Below are positions 21,361-29,917 of a stretch of 64,000 nt of DNA, one piece after another; within the stretch, counting starts at the first letter, position 1; every line of letters starts with the position of its first letter. The notes below the pieces were generated by a model. It saw nothing but the letters and a program-made list of their open reading frames with translations, was not told where the DNA came from and did not search any database. Origin of the DNA: Streptomyces sp. NBC_00539 (lineage in GTDB: Bacteria > Actinomycetota > Actinomycetes > Streptomycetales > Streptomycetaceae); contig NZ_CP107811.1 of the NCBI RefSeq assembly GCF_036346105.1, positions 1,054,001 through 1,118,000 of the forward strand, in the 5' to 3' direction. The translations under genes and the position numbers were made by a program.

Positions 21361-21397
21361 TGACAAGCTTGTCAATTTCTTGCCAAGCTGTTGCCAA
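21361..21397. promoter_or_regulatory. Operator array: three TTGYCAA heptamers at 11-base spacing
   Basis: TTGTCAA (21369-21375), TTGCCAA (21380-21386) and TTGCCAA (21391-21397) are direct repeats with exactly four bases between them. The first also closes a 14-base palindrome, TGACAAGCTTGTCA, at 21361-21374. Heptamers at one helical turn are the classic geometry of SARP sites and also suit cooperative binding by other regulators. The array lies 43-79 bases upstream of the LuxR-type start and about 102 bases upstream of the divergent kinase-like gene. Confidence 0.65.
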
Positions 21398-21498
21398 TTC
21401 CCGCCCCTTCGTGGTCAGCTACGGGGGAACGGCCGTGGCCGGCCAATGCGTTGGGTGCGCTGCGTCGGCACGTGCGTGCGTGACACCATCGAGGAGTG

Positions 21499-22386
21499 AT
21501 GACCCACCCGTTCCAGAACGTCACGCACACCGCGTCCATCGAGCCGCTCCTCGACGGCCTGGGCACCGTCTTCCGGACGTTCGCCGACCAGGACTCGGGC
21601 TGCACCTCCTACGGGCTCGCGGCCGACGGCGGCCGCTGGTTCGTGAAGACCGCTTCGACACCGGACGCCGTCTCGTCACTGCGCAGGGCGATGGCGTTCC
21701 ACCGGGCCGTCTCCCATCCGGCCATCGTGCCGCTGGTGCACTCCTTCACGACGGACACCGGCCCGGTGCTCGTCTACCCGTGGATGAGCGGCGAGGTGCT
21801 CTACCACCCGACCTTGTCCCGCCAGGGCGGCCGGACGACGCCCGGGAGTCCGATGGCCCGGTTCAGGAAGCTGCCGCTCTCGCGGGTTCACGCGGCGCTG
21901 GCATCCGTCCTGAGCGCCCACCTCGCCGTCGAGCGGGCCGGATTCGTGGCGGTCGACTTCTACGACGGCTGTCTGCTGTACGATTTCGAGGGGCACCGCA
22001 TGATGCTGTGCGACCTGGACGAGTACCGGCCGGGGCCGTTCACCGTCGAGGGCGACCGGCTGCCCGGGTCCCGGCGGTACATGGCGCCCGAGGAGTTCGT
22101 CCGGGGCGCGGTGATCGACTCCCGGACCACCGTGTTCAACCTCAGCCGGGCGCTTCGGCTGCTTCTGGACGCCGGTGACGAGGAGGCGCAGTGGCGCGGC
22201 AGCGCCCATGGACTGGCCGTCGTCGAGCGGGGCACCGCGGCGGAGCCGGGGAGCAGGTGGGCCTCGGTGCAAGCGCTCGCGGAGGCCTGGGGCGGGCCTC
22301 AGGTTCCGGGGGCGGGTTCCGGGCGGTGGCCCCAGGCCGTGATCATGCCGGGGGACAGGGCGGCGCAGTCGGGAGAGTCGAGGTAG
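21499..22386 (+). CDS. Protein-kinase-like protein
   Basis: The 295-residue protein has kinase-fold landmarks: a GGRWFVKTAS strand with the Lys of the VAIK position, AVERAGFVAVDFYDGCLLYD in place of the HRD catalytic loop (Asp present, His absent), MMLCDLDEYRPG for the metal-binding DFG segment, and RRYMAPEEF for the APE motif. It lacks the Gly-rich loop consensus and has no membrane segment, so it is a soluble small kinase or a pseudokinase. An ATG at 21499 and a GTG at 21496 compete for a GAGGAG that sits unusually close. The last 88 bases overlap the 3' end of the convergent methyltransferase gene. Its promoter shares the intergenic region with the LuxR-type operator array. Confidence 0.72.
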   Translation: MTHPFQNVTHTASIEPLLDGLGTVFRTFADQDSGCTSYGLAADGGRWFVKTASTPDAVSSLRRAMAFHRAVSHPAIVPLVHSFTTDTGPVLVYPWMSGEVLYHPTLSRQGGRTTPGSPMARFRKLPLSRVHAALASVLSAHLAVERAGFVAVDFYDGCLLYDFEGHRMMLCDLDEYRPGPFTVEGDRLPGSRRYMAPEEFVRGAVIDSRTTVFNLSRALRLLLDAGDEEAQWRGSAHGLAVVERGTAAEPGSRWASVQALAEAWGGPQVPGAGSGRWPQAVIMPGDRAAQSGESR

Positions 22387-23138
22387 CGGAGCGCCGCGTC
22401 GATGTCCGCTTCGTCCACCAGCCCCGTCGCCGTCATCGCCTCCCTCGCCCGGTCCCACGTTTGCGCCCAGAAACGGCTGATGGCAGAGCCCGGCACGAGC
22501 GGCGGGACGTGGATCTCGGCGGCCACCGCCTCCAGCCCGACCCCCTGCAGCAGCTGCGGGTAGCGCGGCGTCCAGGAGACGTCGGTGCCGATCGTGTCGT
22601 GCAGGCCCTGCCACATGGCCTGCACCGCCCGGGTGTACGGGCTCGGCGGCGCGGTGTCGGTGGCCGGGTCGAACGCGTCGCTGAGGACCAGTACCCCGCC
22701 GGGGACGAGCAGCTCGGCGAGGGCCGCCATCAGCCTCTGCCGGGCCGGCAGGTGCATCAGGACGAAGCGGGCGTGGACCAGGTGGAACCGCCCGGGGTCG
22801 AACCCGGGGTCGGTGAGGTCCGCCTCCAGGACGTCGAGACCGGGCTCGGGGTGGGTGGCGAGGAAGCGGGTGTCGCGGTCCACGGCAAGCACCCGCGTGA
22901 CGCCGAGCTCCCCCAGCAGCCGGCGGGCCACGCTCCCGGTGCCCGCCCCCACGTCGAGGCAGCTCCACCCGGGCCCCGCGCCCAGCTCCCGCAGCCGGGC
23001 GATGGTGGTGTCGTCGTAGGTGAGCGCCCCGAGGTCGATGCGCTCGTCCTCCCCGGCGCGCCCGGGCGGGAACACGGCCTCGCCGTACCGGCCGGAGGCC
23101 GAGGAGCCCGCGGGCGCTCCACCGTCACTCGGATGCAT
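22299..23138 (-). CDS. Class I SAM-dependent methyltransferase
   Basis: The 279-residue protein has the Rossmann motif I CLDVGAGTGSVARRLLGELG, an acidic strand VLAVDRD, motif DLTDPGFDPGRFHLVHARFVLMHLP and the post-motif PGGVLVLSDAFDPATDT. This is the UbiE/methyltransf_25 type. The C-terminal half (YPQLLQGVGLEAVAAEIHVPPLVPGS) resembles small-molecule methyltransferases. The ATG at 23138 is the first reasonable start, though the frame is open further upstream through a tandem repeat that is unlikely to be coding. The substrate is unknown, and membership of the peptide locus is possible but unproven. Confidence 0.82.
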   Translation of the reverse strand: MHPSDGGAPAGSSASGRYGEAVFPPGRAGEDERIDLGALTYDDTTIARLRELGAGPGWSCLDVGAGTGSVARRLLGELGVTRVLAVDRDTRFLATHPEPGLDVLEADLTDPGFDPGRFHLVHARFVLMHLPARQRLMAALAELLVPGGVLVLSDAFDPATDTAPPSPYTRAVQAMWQGLHDTIGTDVSWTPRYPQLLQGVGLEAVAAEIHVPPLVPGSAISRFWAQTWDRAREAMTATGLVDEADIDAALRYLDSPDCAALSPGMITAWGHRPEPAPGT

Positions 23139-23140
23139 TC

Positions 23141-23237
23141 GCCCACCGCCTCCCGTACCCGGCGGGCGGCACTGCCCCCGGGGGCAGTGCCGCCCACCGC
23201 CTCCCGTACCCGGCGGGCGGCACTGCCCCCGGGGGCC
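23141..23237. repeat. 51-base tandem repeat with a 32-base perfect palindrome
   Basis: A 51-base unit starting at 23141 repeats at 23192 for about 46 more bases. Across the unit junction lies a perfect 32-base palindrome, 23164-23195, centred on CCCCCGGGGG. It lies immediately upstream of the methyltransferase start on one strand and about 110 bases before the membrane-protein gene on the other. It could be a strong transcript hairpin or a protein site. GC-rich perfect palindromes of this size are also unstable, so the copy number may vary. Confidence 0.85.
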
Positions 23238-23345
23238 CGTCACTGGCAGTATCCGCCACCCGGCGGGGTCCCGCAGCAGGGGCGGGCCGCGGCGCCCGGA
23301 TACCCTCGCCCGTGCACACGAGGATCTACGGGCGGGGGTTTCGAC

Positions 23346-23816
23346 ATGGGGCTCGGACGCACGGGGCTCGGACACGACCCCGGCCAGGCCACCAGCAGGA
23401 CGGCGCCGGCGACCACGGGCTCCGGTGCCGTGTCCGCCGCCTGGCGCCGACGCGCGCTGCTGCCACCGCTGTTGTGGGCGGTCTCGGCCGGACTGCTGGT
23501 CGCGCGGACAGCCTTCGACTCCGACACGTTCCGCAACTGCCGTTACCTCGGCCCTTCCCCGCGGATGTACGTCACCTCGTGGGGCGGGCTCGCCTGTGTC
23601 CTCGGCTCCCTCCTGGCGTACGCCGTCCTGCGCCGCACGGCGCACCGCTTCGGACCGGCGGCGTGGTCGACGTGGCAGGGTCGCTGCGCGACGGTGTCGG
23701 CACTGCTCGCACCGCTGTTCCTGCTCGCGCTGCTGATGACGACCTACTGGCTGTACGCCCCGGATCCGAGCGGCGGCTACGACTGTTCGGGCCTCCACCG
23801 GCTCACGGGTCCGTGA
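23346..23816 (+). CDS. Small membrane protein, 156 aa
   Basis: After a polar N-terminus of about 35 residues come hydrophobic segments: RRALLPPLLWAVSAGLLVA, YVTSWGGLACVLGSLLAYAVL and CATVSALLAPLFLLALLMTTYWLYA. Short Cys-containing loops (FRNCRYLG, GYDCSGLH) probably face outside. The ATG at 23346 follows a G-rich stretch. The family is not recognised. It is convergent to the serine hydrolase, with only 19 bases between the stop codons. Confidence 0.7.
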   Translation: MGLGRTGLGHDPGQATSRTAPATTGSGAVSAAWRRRALLPPLLWAVSAGLLVARTAFDSDTFRNCRYLGPSPRMYVTSWGGLACVLGSLLAYAVLRRTAHRFGPAAWSTWQGRCATVSALLAPLFLLALLMTTYWLYAPDPSGGYDCSGLHRLTGP

Positions 23817-23835
23817 CACCGCGGCCGGGCCGGCC

Positions 23836-25356
23836 CTAGGCGCCCCTCTCGAAGGTGCCGAGGCCATTGGCGTCCAGATACTCCACCCGCATCCTGCCGT
23901 CGGTGAAGGTCACCCCGGTGCGGCCCATGGCGTTCTCGCCGGTGGTCTCGAAGCTGAAGGTGTTCCCGTCGTAGTGGGTGAGCGGGAAGTCCATCGGCTT
24001 CGGTCCCAGGTGCAGGACCAGTCCGCCGCCCGGGCCGGCCGTGACGGTGGCCCGCCCGTAGAACGGGTTGGTGTAGGTGCCGGTGTACGCGCTGTCCTCG
24101 CGGCCCGGCTCCGGGGTGGCGGGCGGCTTGGCGAAGTCCGTCTTCGAACGGCCCTCGCCGAGCTGCTGCTTGTAGGCCTCGGCCACCACGGGCAGCCAGT
24201 CCCGGCTGGGCTTGCCGTACTCGGCGGTGTCGAAGAAGTCGAGGGCGACGGTGTCGGGCAGGCCCGTGGGGGCGCCGTTGGTGAGCACCACGATGGCGAG
24301 CTTCTGGGCGGGGACCAGGGTGACGTTGGTGTTGGCGCCGAGTGCGAAGGCGCCGGCGTGGCTCAGGCGCAGCCGGCCGTGGTCGTCGTACCGCACGTTC
24401 CAGCCCAGGCCGTAGAAGCCGGGCTGGGTGTTCGGTTCGGCGGGCGGCCGGCTGATGCTGTGCGGGACGTGGGTCTCGGCCAGGCCCGCGCTGTCGATGA
24501 CCTGCCGGCCGTCGATCTTTCCGTCGCCCAGCTGGAGGCGCAGCCAGCGGGCCATGTCCCGGGCGTTGGAGCTGACGCCGCCGGCCGCGGTCTGCGCGTC
24601 GGCGTCGCGGACGTAGCGCGGCTTCCACGTGCCGTCCGCGGTCTTGACGTGGGTCACGGCGCGGTCGGCCGCCTTCTCGTAGTCGCTGAAGCGGGAGCTG
24701 GTGTGCGTCATCCCGGCAGGCTTGTACAGCAGGTCCTCGGACAGCTTGTCCCAGGGCACGCCCTTGGCCTTGGCGACGGCCTCGGCGGCCGCGGTGAAGC
24801 CGAAGTTGGTGTACGCGTAGCTGGTGCGGAACGGGCTGAGGGGCTCGTAGCGCAGGTGGGACAGGACGTACGCCTGGTCGTAGCCCAGGTCCTCCAGGAG
24901 GTCGCCCGAGTGGTCGGGCAGGCCGGAGCGGTGCGAGAGCAGGTCGGCCGCGGTGACGTGCGAGCTGACCCAGGGGTCCTTGAGGGTGATGCCCTTGAGC
25001 GGGTCGTCGAAGCCGTCGGCGCCGAGGGCCTGTGCCAGCACGGTGGAGGCCACCGGCTTGGAGACCGAGGCGAGCTGGAAGACGGTGTCAGGACCGACCT
25101 TCCCGCCCGGCGAGGCGGTGCTGCGGACGCCGAAGCCCTTGAGGTAGACGACCTTGTCCTCGTGGACCACGGCCACCGAGACGCCGGGCACCCCGGTGCG
25201 CCGCATGCCGTCCTGCACCTGCGGGTCCAGCGCGTCCAGGGCCCTCGTCAGGTCGAAGCCGCCGGGGCTCGGCGGCGGTGCGGCGGCGAGGGTCCCCGCG
25301 GCCAGGGCGAGCCCGGCGGCCACGGTCAGCCCGATGCGCTTGCTGTCGCGTCGCAT
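23836..25356 (-). CDS. Secreted serine hydrolase, beta-lactamase class C family
   Basis: The 506-residue precursor starts with a signal peptide (MRRDSKRIG then LTVAAGLALAAGTLAAAPPP). The three serine-hydrolase motifs are present: SVSK in VFQLASVSKPVAS (nucleophile Ser), YTN in TSYAYTNFG, and HAG in LSHAGAFALG. A C-terminal beta-rich extension (EDSAYTGTYTNPFYGRATVTAGPGGGLVLHLG) matches the DUF3471-like tail of D-aminopeptidase/esterase relatives. Members act on D-amino acid peptides or esters outside the cell. A strict beta-lactamase role is not implied, because the third motif is HAG rather than KTG. The ATG at 25356 has a weak ribosome binding site, but the signal peptide fixes the start well. 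Confidence 0.9.
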   Translation of the reverse strand: MRRDSKRIGLTVAAGLALAAGTLAAAPPPSPGGFDLTRALDALDPQVQDGMRRTGVPGVSVAVVHEDKVVYLKGFGVRSTASPGGKVGPDTVFQLASVSKPVASTVLAQALGADGFDDPLKGITLKDPWVSSHVTAADLLSHRSGLPDHSGDLLEDLGYDQAYVLSHLRYEPLSPFRTSYAYTNFGFTAAAEAVAKAKGVPWDKLSEDLLYKPAGMTHTSSRFSDYEKAADRAVTHVKTADGTWKPRYVRDADAQTAAGGVSSNARDMARWLRLQLGDGKIDGRQVIDSAGLAETHVPHSISRPPAEPNTQPGFYGLGWNVRYDDHGRLRLSHAGAFALGANTNVTLVPAQKLAIVVLTNGAPTGLPDTVALDFFDTAEYGKPSRDWLPVVAEAYKQQLGEGRSKTDFAKPPATPEPGREDSAYTGTYTNPFYGRATVTAGPGGGLVLHLGPKPMDFPLTHYDGNTFSFETTGENAMGRTGVTFTDGRMRVEYLDANGLGTFERGA

Positions 25357-25742
25357 ACGTCCATTGAACGCCGGTCCCGGGTCGGGCGCCCGGGGAGGGC
25401 CGGGGCAGGGAAAACGCGGCGGGACCGCGCTCGCGGCCCCGCCGCCCCGGTGGACCGGGGCCCGATCCGGCAGACAGGGCACGGCCCGGCCGACGCAGGC
25501 CCCCTCGGCCCGGACCCCGGCGGTTCGGGCCCCGTCGGCGCAGGCCCCCGGGGCTCACGGGCCTCAGGGCGGCATCAAGAGCTCCGCCGCGCCCGTACGG
25601 AGGGCGTCCAAGGGGCGCACCTCCCGGCTCAGCCATCGTGAGTTCCTCGAGCCGCCTGCCCAACTCCCGCCGTCCACGGCGCGCTTTGCCTCGGGCCGCC
25701 CACCGCACCCCGCCCGCTCACCCCCGGAACCCGGCATACAGA
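25357..25742. other. 386-base spacer, no gene seen
   Basis: This GC-rich divergent spacer lies between the serine hydrolase and the GNAT pseudogene. Frames are open on both strands, but their translations are Pro/Arg/Ala-rich without any recognisable pattern. It should hold both promoters; I could not place them. Confidence 0.5.
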
Positions 25743-26364
25743 ATGACCCGTATGTCGATGACAAACACCCCGAAAACGGCAACGCTCGCCGACGCACCGC
25801 TGATCAGTGCCACGCTGGCCCGTGCCTTCGACGACGACCCGATGATGCGCTGGTTCTTCCCCGACTCCGCCTCGCGCGGGGCGACGCTCGCCCGCTACTT
25901 CAGCACCCTCTTCACCCGCCAGTACGCCCTCCACGGGGTCTGCGAGCGCACCGGGGCCTCGGCCGCGTTCTGGGTGCCGCCGCAGGCGCAGGCCAAGGCC
26001 GTGCCCGACGCGGAGACCATCCGGCAGCTGATGGACATCCTCGGAGGCCGCGCCCCGCTGTTCCGGGACGCCGTCGGCGAGGCCGCCCAGCACACCCCCC
26101 AGGAGCCGCACTGGTACCTGGCGCTGATCGGCGCCGACCCGGCCGCCCAGGGGCCAGGGCCACGGCGCGGCCCTGCTGCGCTCGGGCCTGGCCAAGGCCG
26201 ATGCGGCGGGCCTGCCGGCGTACCTGGAGTCCTCCAAGCCGGAGAACCTGCCCTTCTACGAGCACTTCGGCTTCGCCGTGCGCAAGGAGGTGCAGCTCCC
26301 GGGCGGCGGCCCGGTGCTGTGGGGCATGTGGCGCGAGCCGGGCCGCCCGGCCGACGCCGCCTGA
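25743..26364 (+). pseudogene. GNAT acetyltransferase, single-base frameshift
   Basis: The first 138 or so codons read as a GNAT N-acetyltransferase (ATLADAPLISATLARAFDDDPMMRWFFPD ... EPHWYLALIGADPAAQG). At about 26151-26157 the acetyl-CoA loop, which should read QGxGxG as AAQGQGHGAALL, is broken by one extra G in a G run. Correct reading resumes one frame later with HGAALLRSGLAKADAAGLPAYLESSKPENLPFYEHFGF and ends at the TGA at 26364. The 622-base span is one more than a multiple of three. Everything else is intact, so this is either a very recent mutation or a sequencing error; with the base removed the protein would be about 206 residues. The start ATG (25743, 25752 or 25758) is uncertain. 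Confidence 0.82.
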
Positions 26365-26384
26365 GCCGCTCACCGCACGCCCGA

Positions 26385-26411
26385 GGGCCCCGCACCGGCC
26401 GGTGGGGCCCC
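26385..26411. terminator. Bidirectional hairpin terminator
   Basis: GGGCCCC-G-CACCGG pairs with CCGGTG-GGGCCCC, giving a 13-base-pair stem with one bulged G and essentially no loop. It lies between the 3' ends of the convergent GNAT pseudogene and the Mop-domain gene, where a two-way terminator is expected. Confidence 0.65.
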
Positions 26412-26428
26412 GGTGGGGACCTGCGGGA

Positions 26429-26848
26429 TCAGGCGGACGCGAGGGAGATCTCCGTCGACTTGATCAGGGCGACCACGGAGGAGCCGGCGGCCAGGCCCAG
26501 CGCCTCCACGGCGTCCTTGGTGATCGCGGCGGTCAGCTCGCCGCCCTCGACGGACACCTTGACCGAGCCCATGGCGCCTCCGGTGGCGACGTCGGTGACG
26601 GTGCCCGGGATCTGGTTGCGGATCGAGACGCCCGCGACGGGGCCGGTCGCGAGGGCCACCTCGGTGGACTTCACGAGCGCGTTGACGGCGGAGCCCTCGG
26701 TGAAGCCGAGCTCCTTGACGGCGTCCGCGGTGATGGCGGCCGTGATGTCCTGGCCTCCGGCCAGACGGACCTTCACGGTCGCCATGGCTTCGCCGGCCGT
26801 AACGGAGGTGATGGTGCCGGGGATCTGGTTGCGGATGCTCAGGCTCAT
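26429..26848 (-). CDS. Tandem Mop/TOBE-domain protein (molbindin-like)
   Basis: The 139-residue protein consists of two repeats of the Mop fold, each opening with S-IRNQIPGT and ending with VNALVKSTEVALA or VVALIKSTEISLA. Such di-Mop proteins bind molybdate or tungstate in the cytoplasm and serve for storage or buffering. The ATG at 26848 follows GAGGCG. No ModABC transporter genes are adjacent, so it stands alone here. Confidence 0.92.
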   Translation of the reverse strand: MSLSIRNQIPGTITSVTAGEAMATVKVRLAGGQDITAAITADAVKELGFTEGSAVNALVKSTEVALATGPVAGVSIRNQIPGTVTDVATGGAMGSVKVSVEGGELTAAITKDAVEALGLAAGSSVVALIKSTEISLASA

Positions 26849-27102
26849 GCGAAAACGCCTCACAAGGCTCGGGGGAGGCAGGGCCGTTCGTGGTCCTGCT
26901 CATCGCCCGACGCTACTGCCCTGCGCGCCTCGTGTGCGGTACCGCACCAACCCGTCTGACCCCGCGTCTGCTGCGCTGCGCGCAAGCCCGTACGGCGCGT
27001 ACATTCAGGTCATGTCGACGCGCGACCAGGTCGTATCGGCGCGCTACCGCGGGCCTCCGGTGCCAGGCTGAGGTGACACAGGACCTGCGGAAGGCAATCG
27101 CC

Positions 27103-27900
27103 ATGATCACCAGTGACTTCGCCCCCGGCTCCCCCTGTTGGCTCGACCTCGGCACCCCCGACGTCCGGGCCACCGCGGCCTTCTACGGCTCCGTGCTCGG
27201 ATGGGAGTACGAGTCCATGGGCGACGGGCAGGACATGGAGGGCGGGATCTTCCGGAAGGACGGGAAGGTCGTCGCCGGACTCGGCAAGCTCACCGAGGAG
27301 GGCGCCCGCCCGGCCTGGATGATCTACTTCGGCGTCACCGACGCCGACGCCACGACCCAGGCGGTGGAGCGCGCGGGCGGCACGGTCCGGGTGGCCCCGA
27401 GGGATCTCGGCGAGTGGGGCCGGATGGCGCAGTACAGCGACCCGCTCGGTGGACAGTTCGCCGTCTGGCAGCCGGGGAAAAACTCCGGCGTCGAGTTGGT
27501 GGACGAACCGGGTTCGCTGTCCTGGACGGAGCTGTACACGAGCGACGCCGCGGCCGCCAAGGAGTTCTACGGCGGCGTCTTCGGCTGGCAGTTCAGCGAC
27601 ACGGAGCTGCCCGGCGGCGGGGGCACCTACACCCTCATCACCCCCGCGGGGCTTCCCGAGGAGCGCATGCACGGCGGCCTGATGCAGCTGCCCGCGGAGC
27701 ACCTGACCCTCACGGACGGACGGCCGTACTGGCACCCCGTCTTCGCCGTCACCGACTGCGACGCGGCGGTGGCCGAAGTCACCGCGAACGGCGGCAGCGT
27801 GCAGATGGGACCGCAGGACGCGGAAGGCGTCGGCCGGCTCGCCGTCTGCCTGGACCCGTCGAACGCCGACTTCGTCCTGCTCACCCCACCCCGCGGCTGA
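27103..27900 (+). CDS. VOC-family protein with two glyoxalase-like domains
   Basis: The 265-residue protein has two vicinal-oxygen-chelate modules in tandem. The first (residues 8-125) opens with PCWLDLGTPDVRATAAFYGSVLGWEY; the second (about 137-262) opens with LSWTELYTSDAAAAKEFYGGVFGWQF. Both end with D-P-x-GG/NADF-type strands (YSDPLGGQFAVWQ, LDPSNADFVLLTPP). The family includes metal-dependent isomerases, dioxygenases and drug-binding resistance proteins; nothing here decides which. The ATG at 27103 follows GGAAGG. It is monocistronic. Confidence 0.9.
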   Translation: MITSDFAPGSPCWLDLGTPDVRATAAFYGSVLGWEYESMGDGQDMEGGIFRKDGKVVAGLGKLTEEGARPAWMIYFGVTDADATTQAVERAGGTVRVAPRDLGEWGRMAQYSDPLGGQFAVWQPGKNSGVELVDEPGSLSWTELYTSDAAAAKEFYGGVFGWQFSDTELPGGGGTYTLITPAGLPEERMHGGLMQLPAEHLTLTDGRPYWHPVFAVTDCDAAVAEVTANGGSVQMGPQDAEGVGRLAVCLDPSNADFVLLTPPRG

Positions 27901-28118
27901 TCCGTCCGGGCCGGTGGCCACCGCCCACGTGCGAGGGCGACACTCCCCCGGCCACGACTGACCCCACGGCCGCGCATGCGCTGATCAGAGCTCGGTTCAC
28001 GGGGCACGTCCTCACACGGCACTGTCACCCGAATGGCCCAACATGACGTGCCACCCACATGGGTGAAGATCAAGCTGGCTAGTGCCCCAACAGATGCAAT
28101 CCGTGAAAGGGGAACCAC

Positions 28119-28328
28119 ATGCGCCTTCGACGAATACTCGCCGCCGTCGTCACCACGGCAGCCCTCGCCGGACTCGGCCTCACAGGCGCCGCCACCGCCT
28201 CCGCCGCCACCGCACAGGGTGTCTCGTCCGACGTCACGCCTTCCCAGTGCAAGCAGGGCGGCGGAACGCCCGACCTGACGGACAACGTCTGCAAGGGCGG
28301 TACGTACGACGGGCAGAAGGTCGACTGA
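28119..28328 (+). CDS. Small secreted protein with one Cys pair, 69 aa
   Basis: A signal peptide (MRLRRILAAVVTTAALAGLGLTG then AATASA) is followed by about 40 residues with two cysteines (PSQCKQGGG, NVCKGGTYDG), probably disulfide-bonded outside the cell. The ATG follows GAAAGGGG. It resembles the protein at 30413-30619 in size, signal peptide and C-x(2-3)-GG spacing. Function is unknown. Confidence 0.82.
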   Translation: MRLRRILAAVVTTAALAGLGLTGAATASAATAQGVSSDVTPSQCKQGGGTPDLTDNVCKGGTYDGQKVD

Positions 28329-28338
28329 TCCCTCCAAG

Positions 28339-28367
28339 GCGCCCCGCAGCCGCGTGCCGCGGGGCGC
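28339..28367 (+). terminator. Hairpin terminator after the small secreted protein
   Basis: GCGCCCCGC (28339-28347) and GCGGGGCGC (28359-28367) form a perfect nine-base-pair stem with an 11-base loop, starting 10 bases after the stop codon. No U run follows, as is usual in actinobacteria. Confidence 0.65.
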
Positions 28368-28444
28368 TCCCGCGCGGGCGCGGCGAACCGCCGGGGTCTG
28401 GCCTGGAGGAGACCCGGCTCACCCGACGGCGGCGCCCGCTCCGG

Positions 28445-29917
28445 TCAGCGGGTGCGGAAAGTGGCGGTGTAGACGTCCGTCCGGTTCCGTGGTGCGCCGG
28501 AGTGGGTCTCGGTGAGCACCGCCCGTACTCCCTTGCCGTCCGCAACCAGGCCTTGGTAGTCGCCGAGGAAGTAGCCTCCGGCGAACGGCGCCTGCAACCA
28601 GTCGAAGACCCGCGAGATACGTCGTTCGGCCTGCAGCTCCGGGTCCCCGTGCGGCAGCGTCGCCAGCTGGTAGGCGGTGGGCAGGGTGGTGGTGTCGCCC
28701 GGCTCGAGGAAGCGCAAGTCGTAGTAGGTGAGCGCGACCGTGCCCCGCTCGTCGACCGCGATCGACGGGGAGAAGGCCGGCACTCCGTCGGGGCTGATCA
28801 GCTCGGGGCTCCCCCAGGTGCGTCCGCCGTCGGTGGAGCGCACCAGCTGGATGGAGTCGAACTCGCCGGCGGAGAAGTCTGCGCCCTCGTAGGCCATGTA
28901 GAGCGTGCCCGTCCTGGGGTCGACGGCCGGGCTGGGCAGGGTGGACGAGGCGCGCAGCAGCTTGGTGGGATCGTTCGGGTCGACCTCCGGTACGGCGGTA
29001 TCCCGTGCCACGGTGACCGGCGTGCTCCAGGTCTCTCCGGCGTCCGTCGAGGTGACCATGGCGTAATGGGCATCGAGGACGGTGGTCAGGTCGTCGGCGA
29101 AGGTGATCGTGTCGAAGAAGTCGTACAGGGTGCCCGTGCGCCGGTCGGCGACGATCAGATGGCCGATGGTCTGGGTGTTGGGCACGGCGCTGGTGTCGAC
29201 GAACGGCCGGGCCTTGCTCCAAGTCCGGCCGCCGTCACGGGTGAGGGAGATGTATCCGGGGCCGTCGAGGGAGCTGGGTCCGGGCGGGTCGTTGTCGAGG
29301 CGGTCCCAGACCTGGTAGGCGGTGCCCTTGCGGACCGGGTCGGCGGTGAGTGAGGGCTTGTCGTTGAAGAACGGCTGCTCGTCGACGTGCGTGGTGGTGA
29401 GGTTCTGCCAAGTGCGGCCGCCGTCACGGGACGTGACTGTCAGGAGGGCGCTGCGCGTGCTCTTCGTGAAGTCGACGCCCTCCCCGCCTGCGTAGACCGT
29501 GCCGTCCGGTCCGGTGCTCACCCACGGGTCGGTGGCCCTTTCGTAGTCCGCGCCGCCGGGGGCGCACAGGCTGAACGGCAGCGTGCTCCGGTGGAAGGTG
29601 TGGCCGTCCGTGGTCCAGCCGGCCGCCAGGCCGCGGGCGCCGCCGTCGTTCCAGCGGTCCTGCTGGAACACGGTGACGACGCGCCTGGGGTCGCGCGGAT
29701 CGACGGCGAGGTACGGCTCGACCTCGGTGCCCGGGTAGACGACGCTGTCGGGGGACCTCGCTCCGATGGTGCATTGCGCGTACGGGTCACCCTGCGACAC
29801 CTTGACCAGTGGTCGGCCATCGGGGTTCCGGTCTGCTGCGGCGGGAGTCGCGCCGGTGACCGTGACGAGCAGGAGAGCGGCGGTGGTGACGGCGGTCAGG
29901 GGCAGGCGGACGCGCAT
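28445..29917 (-). CDS. Secreted BNR-repeat (sialidase-fold) protein
   Basis: The 490-residue precursor has a clear signal peptide (MRVRLPLTAVTTAALLLVTVTGATPAAA). At least four Asp-box repeats of the S/T-x-D-x-G-x-T-W type mark the beta-propeller blades: SRDGGRTW, TRDGGRTW, STDAGETW and STDGGRTW. This is the exo-sialidase/BNR fold. The Arg triad and Tyr of true sialidases cannot be confirmed by eye, so the catalytic function is open; extracellular glycan binding or hydrolysis is the likely area. The ATG at 29917 follows GGAGGAG at good spacing. Confidence 0.88.
   Translation of the reverse strand: MRVRLPLTAVTTAALLLVTVTGATPAAADRNPDGRPLVKVSQGDPYAQCTIGARSPDSVVYPGTEVEPYLAVDPRDPRRVVTVFQQDRWNDGGARGLAAGWTTDGHTFHRSTLPFSLCAPGGADYERATDPWVSTGPDGTVYAGGEGVDFTKSTRSALLTVTSRDGGRTWQNLTTTHVDEQPFFNDKPSLTADPVRKGTAYQVWDRLDNDPPGPSSLDGPGYISLTRDGGRTWSKARPFVDTSAVPNTQTIGHLIVADRRTGTLYDFFDTITFADDLTTVLDAHYAMVTSTDAGETWSTPVTVARDTAVPEVDPNDPTKLLRASSTLPSPAVDPRTGTLYMAYEGADFSAGEFDSIQLVRSTDGGRTWGSPELISPDGVPAFSPSIAVDERGTVALTYYDLRFLEPGDTTTLPTAYQLATLPHGDPELQAERRISRVFDWLQAPFAGGYFLGDYQGLVADGKGVRAVLTETHSGAPRNRTDVYTATFRTR

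Noticed and set aside
23974-25641. Long plus-strand open frame opposite the serine hydrolase
   Set aside because: Val/Gly/Arg-rich shadow; the minus strand has signal peptide and SxxK, YxN and HxG motifs.
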